In this document: positions 60,210-64,000 of the stretch, in pieces
How positions within the stretch are numbered: the first letter of the stretch is position 1
Layout of the letters: every line of letters starts with the position of its first letter
NCBI RefSeq assembly: GCF_900116625.1
Contig: NZ_FPBE01000001.1
Coordinates: forward strand, 186,001-250,000
Direction of reading: 5' to 3'
DNA from: Idiomarina abyssalis
GTDB taxonomy: Bacteria > Pseudomonadota > Gammaproteobacteria > Enterobacterales > Alteromonadaceae
DNA length: 64,000 nucleotides
Notes under the pieces: model-generated
Seen by the model: the letters and a program-made list of their open reading frames with translations, nothing else
Told to the model about the DNA's origin: nothing
The model's database searches: none
Position numbers and translations under genes: made by a program

Positions 60210-60238
60210 ATACTAGCACTGAGCGGGATTAATTACAA
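60210..60238 (-). promoter_or_regulatory. rplY promoter with GC-rich discriminator
   Basis: On the minus strand TTGTAA (60238-60233) and TAGTAT (60215-60210) with a 17-base spacer, then TGCGCGCCC, a GC-rich discriminator fitting stringent control of a ribosomal protein gene. Confidence 0.7.
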
Positions 60239-60241
60239 CAA

Positions 60242-61189
60242 TCAGTACTCGAACATTGCGGAAATTGATTCTTCGTTACTCACTCGGCGCAGTGCTTCCG
60301 AGAGCATACCGGATAAGGTTAACTGAGTGACTTTACCGGTGGCTTTCATTTCATCACTTAATGGAACGCTGTCGGTCACAATAACTTCATCAATATCAGA
60401 GTCTTTTATATTTTGCACTGCATTACCCGAGAATACCGGGTGAGTTGCATAAGCAAATACGCGTTTAGCGCCATGTGACTTCAGTGCTTCGGCGGCTTTA
60501 CATAAGGTTCCGCCAGTGTCGATCATGTCATCAACAATGATGCAGTCACGGCCTTTAACATCACCAATAATATGCATAACCTGAGATACGTTAGCAGAAG
60601 GGCGGCGCTTATCGATGATGGCTAAGTCAGTGTCATCCATAAGTTTGGCAAAAGCACGAGCACGGACAACGCCACCGATATCGGGAGAAACAACAACTGG
60701 GTTGTCAAAGTTTTGCTGACGCATGTGCTCTAATAACACCGGTGTTCCGAAAACGTTATCGACAGGTACATCGAAAAAGCCCTGAATTTGTTCAGCGTGC
60801 AAATCTACAGTCAGCACGCGGTCAACACCAACGCTTGATAAGAAGTCTGCAACGACCTTTGCCGTAATTGGAACTCGAGCTGAACGGACCCGGCGATCCT
60901 GGCGAGCATAGCCAAAATAAGGCATAACGGCAGTGATACGGCCTGCTGATGCACGACGCAGTGCATCGACCATCACAATGAGTTCCATCAGGTTGTCATT
61001 GGTCGGAGCGCAAGTAGATTGAAGAATAAAGACGTCGGAACCGCGGACGTTTTCGTTAATAGCGACGCTAATTTCGCCGTCACTAAAGCGACCAACGGAT
61101 GCTTCACCAAGTTTGATATAAAGGCGATCGGCAATTTTCTGGGCTAGCTCCGGAGTGGCGTTGCCGGCGAAAAGTTTCATGTCAGGCAC
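60242..61189 (-). CDS. prs: Ribose-phosphate pyrophosphokinase
   Basis: Makes PRPP for nucleotide, His, Trp and NAD synthesis. 315 residues, the same as E. coli, with nearly identical blocks: [37 protein letters not shown], the catalytic flexible loop and the PRPP-binding [14 protein letters not shown] (near 220). Fifteen bases behind ispE. Confidence 0.99.
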   Translation of the reverse strand: MPDMKLFAGNATPELAQKIADRLYIKLGEASVGRFSDGEISVAINENVRGSDVFILQSTCAPTNDNLMELIVMVDALRRASAGRITAVMPYFGYARQDRRVRSARVPITAKVVADFLSSVGVDRVLTVDLHAEQIQGFFDVPVDNVFGTPVLLEHMRQQNFDNPVVVSPDIGGVVRARAFAKLMDDTDLAIIDKRRPSANVSQVMHIIGDVKGRDCIIVDDMIDTGGTLCKAAEALKSHGAKRVFAYATHPVFSGNAVQNIKDSDIDEVIVTDSVPLSDEMKATGKVTQLTLSGMLSEALRRVSNEESISAMFEY

Positions 61190-61204
61190 AACATACCTCG
61201 ACTT

Positions 61205-62068
61205 TTATTGGGTTAATGTCTGGATAAGTGGTGAACGGTTCTGGCCTTGAGCGATAAATGAGCGTAACCCTTTAGGGACATGCTGCTGCGCTTCCTTTGC
61301 GGCTTGCCTTGTTTCAAATGAAGAAAAAAGACATGCTCCACTGCCAGTGAGCCGAGTCGGAGCGTATTCTAGCAAGGCACGACGCAACATAGCAACTTCG
61401 GTGTGTAGATCGCAGACCACTGGCTCAAATACATTAGTGACGTTTTGAGTGTCCCAGTTTTGGGCACTAACAACCGCGCAGTCTCGTTTTAGCTGTGGGT
61501 GAGAAAACAGCTCAGCTGTGCTTATGGAAACTTCGGGTTTTACCACTAAATACCAAAGTTCCGGTGGTAATACGTCGGTAAAAATATCGCCGATACCTTC
61601 GGCAAAGCATGCCTGCCCATGAATGAATACGGGAACATCTGCACCGAGCTTTCCACCAATTTTCTGCAACTCAGAAGATGAAAAATGACTGCCCCATAGG
61701 CGGTTTAACCCAACTAAAGCAGTCGCAGCATTGGATGAACCTCCGCCCAGACCTGCACCTTGCGGCAGGTGTTTTATCAACTCAATAGTGCAGCCGGGTA
61801 GTTGCTCAAAGCCTTTTTCTTTGTATGCCTGCTTGAGTGCTGCCTGAGCCTTCCAAACCAAGTTTTCCTGTTCGGGTATTTGACTACTGTTATCAATTAA
61901 ACGGAATTGCCCGTCAGTTTTGTCCGTGTGAAATTTAAGGGTGTCGCCATAGTCCAGAAACTGAAATACGGTTTGCAGATTGTGATACCCGTCCGGACGA
62001 CGACCTGTAATGTGCAAAAACAGATTCAATTTTGCCGGTGCAGGGAGTGTTAATGTCGTTACTGCCAT
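61205..62068 (-). CDS. ispE: 4-diphosphocytidyl-2-C-methyl-D-erythritol kinase
   Basis: GHMP kinase of the MEP isoprenoid pathway. 287 residues, with the substrate-binding APAKLNLFLHITGRRPDGYH start, the ATP loop LPQGAGLGGGSSNAAT (about 99-114) and the C-terminal LTGSGACLFSSF loop. Overlaps lolB by 10 bases. The lolB-ispE-prs order is conserved in gammaproteobacteria. Confidence 0.97.
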   Translation of the reverse strand: MAVTTLTLPAPAKLNLFLHITGRRPDGYHNLQTVFQFLDYGDTLKFHTDKTDGQFRLIDNSSQIPEQENLVWKAQAALKQAYKEKGFEQLPGCTIELIKHLPQGAGLGGGSSNAATALVGLNRLWGSHFSSSELQKIGGKLGADVPVFIHGQACFAEGIGDIFTDVLPPELWYLVVKPEVSISTAELFSHPQLKRDCAVVSAQNWDTQNVTNVFEPVVCDLHTEVAMLRRALLEYAPTRLTGSGACLFSSFETRQAAKEAQQHVPKGLRSFIAQGQNRSPLIQTLTQ

Positions 62069-62685
62069 TGATTCACTTGCACCTTGATTAAGAGGTTTGA
62101 ACTTTCTAAGTGTATTTGTTCGGGCAGGGTGAGCGTTTGGCTCTTACTTTGGTCGTAAAACCAGTTTATCTGCCAGTCTTGCCCCTGGTTAAACACCCGG
62201 GACTGAGACAGAGTGCCGTCGTTATGATAGCGGACGGCTTTCAGCGCTACAGTTTTTTTACCTATAACCCAGTTATGCAGCTGCTCAAAAGGAACGCTCG
62301 CACCGAGTATTTGGTAAAGCAGAGCATCGGCTGAAGGTGCCCATCGTTCTTCATTATCGGAACCAACTAACAGAGCGCCGCTGTCATCAATGGTTAATTT
62401 CGCTAACTGACCTTTTAACGGGTGGGAAAAACGAATGATTTGTTGGTGTGGCAAATAAGCCCAGTTGATATAAAAACTGTCACGCTCTTCTTTCTTTTTC
62501 TGGATAATAGCCATGCGGCCACTTAACGACCATTGTTGCAGCTGCTCTAATTGTTGCTGGTGAGCTTTGATAACTTGCTGGTTCACCTGGGTGCTGCTGC
62601 GTTGCTCTGGCGGGGTTGGTAGTGCGCACCCACTGAGCAAGGTAACGGTAACGAGATAAACCCAGAAAATTCGACGTTGAATCAT
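62059..62685 (-). CDS. lolB: Outer-membrane lipoprotein receptor LolB
   Basis: Accepts lipoproteins from LolA and inserts them into the outer membrane. 208 residues with a signal peptide and lipobox LLSGC, then a LolA/LolB-fold domain (QLQQWSLSGRMAIIQKKK..., FSHPLKGQLAKLTIDDSGALL). Divergent from hemA with 132 bases between starts, the usual arrangement. Confidence 0.95.
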   Translation of the reverse strand: MIQRRIFWVYLVTVTLLSGCALPTPPEQRSSTQVNQQVIKAHQQQLEQLQQWSLSGRMAIIQKKKEERDSFYINWAYLPHQQIIRFSHPLKGQLAKLTIDDSGALLVGSDNEERWAPSADALLYQILGASVPFEQLHNWVIGKKTVALKAVRYHNDGTLSQSRVFNQGQDWQINWFYDQSKSQTLTLPEQIHLESSNLLIKVQVNQWQ

Positions 62686-62817
62686 ATTTCTCTATTGGTG
62701 CAATCGGAATGCCAGTAGTTGACCAGAAAGCGCTGTGACTTTCAATGACTAAGGCTTTCACGTACAATCGGACAACTTAGATTTTGGCCGCGTTGGGATA
62801 ACGAGTTTCACAGTCAG

Positions 62818-64000
62818 ATGACCATTTCAGCTCTTGGAATTAATCACAAAACAGCATCGGTAGATTTGCGTGAGCAAGTCGCGTTTAGTGCCGAACAGCT
62901 CGACACTGCGTTGCAGGCCGTGCGTAACCTTCAAGGCGTTGAAGAAGCGGTTATTGTCTCTACTTGTAATCGTACAGAGCTGTATTGTCGCGGTGAAGTA
63001 TCCGGTGACTTGCTATTGGGCTGGCTGACGGGTTTTCATAGCCTGTCTCCTGATGCTCTGGAAAATCACCACTATTTATTTCAGGGCGAACAAGCCATCA
63101 CCCACCTTATGTCCGTTGCCAGCGGTTTAGACTCTCTGGTGCTGGGCGAGCCGCAAATTCTGGGGCAGGTAAAGCAAGCGTACCAGGCCGCTAAACGACA
63201 AGCTTCTGTCGGTGGCATTCTCGAGCGTTTGTTCCAGCAAACTTTCCGGGTAGCAAAAACCGTAAGAAATGAAACCGCAGTTGGTCAGAATGCGGTTTCG
63301 GTAGCCTATGCTGCTGTTTCTATGGCACGCCATATTTTTGCCAATTTACAGAACTCAAAAGTCTTGCTTATTGGTGCCGGCGATACATCCGAGCTCGTTG
63401 CTCAGCATTTAAAGCAACAAGGTGTCAGCGAAATTATTGTCGCTAACAGAACCTTACAGCGCGCACGTGAAATGGCTGAAAGAGTCGGGGCGACAGCGCA
63501 CAGTTTATCGGAGCTTTCTGAGCTTCTGCCACAGGCCGATATTGTTGTCAGTTCAACTGCCAGTACTTTACCTATTGTGGGTAAGGGCAGCATTGAAAAA
63601 GCGCTGAAAAAACGCCGTCACAGGCCTATGTTATTGATAGATTTAGCGGTTCCCCGCGATATAGAAGAACAGGTTAACGAACTGGACGATGCCTACCTTT
63701 ATACCGTGGATGACTTGCAAAGCATTATTAGCGAAAACATTCGTAACCGTGAACAGGCGGCGCGTGAAGCGCAAGTTATTATTCAGCAGCAGACTCAAGA
63801 GTTTAATGATTGGCTGAAATCTCTTAACAGCGTCGAGCTTGTGCGAGAGTATCGGACACATACACGAACTCTGGCCGACGAACAGTTAAAAAAGGCACTG
63901 GCTCAACTTGAGCAGGGTAAAGACCCGGCGGAGGTTCTGCAAAGGTTCAGTCACCGTCTGGTGCAGCAGTTAACGCACAAACCGACAAACTTATTGAAAT
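62818..64000 (+). CDS. hemA: Glutamyl-tRNA reductase, 5' part (runs off the window)
   Basis: First enzyme of tetrapyrrole synthesis from glutamyl-tRNA. Open from ATG 62818 to the right edge, 394 codons visible (E. coli 418 residues in full). The start TISALGINHKTASVDLREQ is typical. The catalytic Cys50 lies in VSTCNRTELY; GLDSLVLGEPQILGQVK, the NADPH-binding LLIGAGDTSELVA (near 184) and the C-terminal dimerisation helix follow. A -10-like TACAAT at 62763-62768 with a weak -35 is the likely promoter. In relatives prfA follows. Confidence 0.96.
   Translation, partial: MTISALGINHKTASVDLREQVAFSAEQLDTALQAVRNLQGVEEAVIVSTCNRTELYCRGEVSGDLLLGWLTGFHSLSPDALENHHYLFQGEQAITHLMSVASGLDSLVLGEPQILGQVKQAYQAAKRQASVGGILERLFQQTFRVAKTVRNETAVGQNAVSVAYAAVSMARHIFANLQNSKVLLIGAGDTSELVAQHLKQQGVSEIIVANRTLQRAREMAERVGATAHSLSELSELLPQADIVVSSTASTLPIVGKGSIEKALKKRRHRPMLLIDLAVPRDIEEQVNELDDAYLYTVDDLQSIISENIRNREQAAREAQVIIQQQTQEFNDWLKSLNSVELVREYRTHTRTLADEQLKKALAQLEQGKDPAEVLQRFSHRLVQQLTHKPTNLLK

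Overview
The window is 64 kb of gammaproteobacterial core chromosome. Gene content, protein sequences, moderate GC and gene order point to the Alteromonadales, most likely Idiomarina or a close relative; this is an inference from recognised proteins, not from a database search. No prophage, insertion sequence, integron or CRISPR array was seen. Coding density is very high, and nearly every gap over 100 bases holds a tRNA, promoter, terminator or structured leader.

Layout. (1) 1-28.6 kb, plus strand except yhbY: dnaK (3' part)-dnaJ, a lipoprotein M48 peptidase, a dicarboxylate/amino-acid symporter, dapB-carA-carB-greA, a CI-like HTH protein, yhbY (minus), rlmE-ftsH-folP-glmM-tpiA-secG-tRNA-Leu-tRNA-fMet-rimP-nusA-infB-rbfA-truB-rpsO-pnp-nlpI, and an unfamiliar secreted zincin. 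This is the ancestral order also found in pseudomonads, which E. coli has split in two. (2) 28.6-48.3 kb, minus strand: MAPEG protein, lipA-lipB-ybeD, dacA-rlpA-mltB-rodA-mrdA-rlmH-rsfS-nadD-holA-lptE-leuS (cell elongation, NAD, lipoate and outer-membrane assembly), a small membrane protein, then lnt-corC-ybeY-ybeZ-miaB. (3) 48.4-53.3 kb: EamA transporter, ubiF-like hydroxylase, a five-tRNA operon (Met, Leu, Gln, Gln, Leu), and fumC-SDR. (4) 53.45-57.67 kb, plus strand: a tightly coupled four-gene accessory operon encoding a secreted cupredoxin-like protein, a membrane GGDEF-EAL protein, a DUF3034 outer-membrane-type protein and a secreted truncated hemoglobin. (5) 57.7-62.7 kb, minus strand: ychF-pth-rplY, prs-ispE-lolB; then hemA diverges and runs off the right edge.

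The most interesting part is region 4, which looks like a periplasmic redox/gas-sensing module wired to c-di-GMP turnover. Next come several RNA leaders: a strong attenuator-like terminator before carA, a multi-hairpin leader before rimP-nusA, a two-hairpin leader before rplY, and a likely S15 site before rpsO. Also notable are the secreted HELGH-type zincin behind nlpI, and an inverted repeat framing the leader of the CI-like HTH gene. Many essential genes here use TTG or GTG starts; I moved several starts to the codon supported by a ribosome binding site or family alignment.
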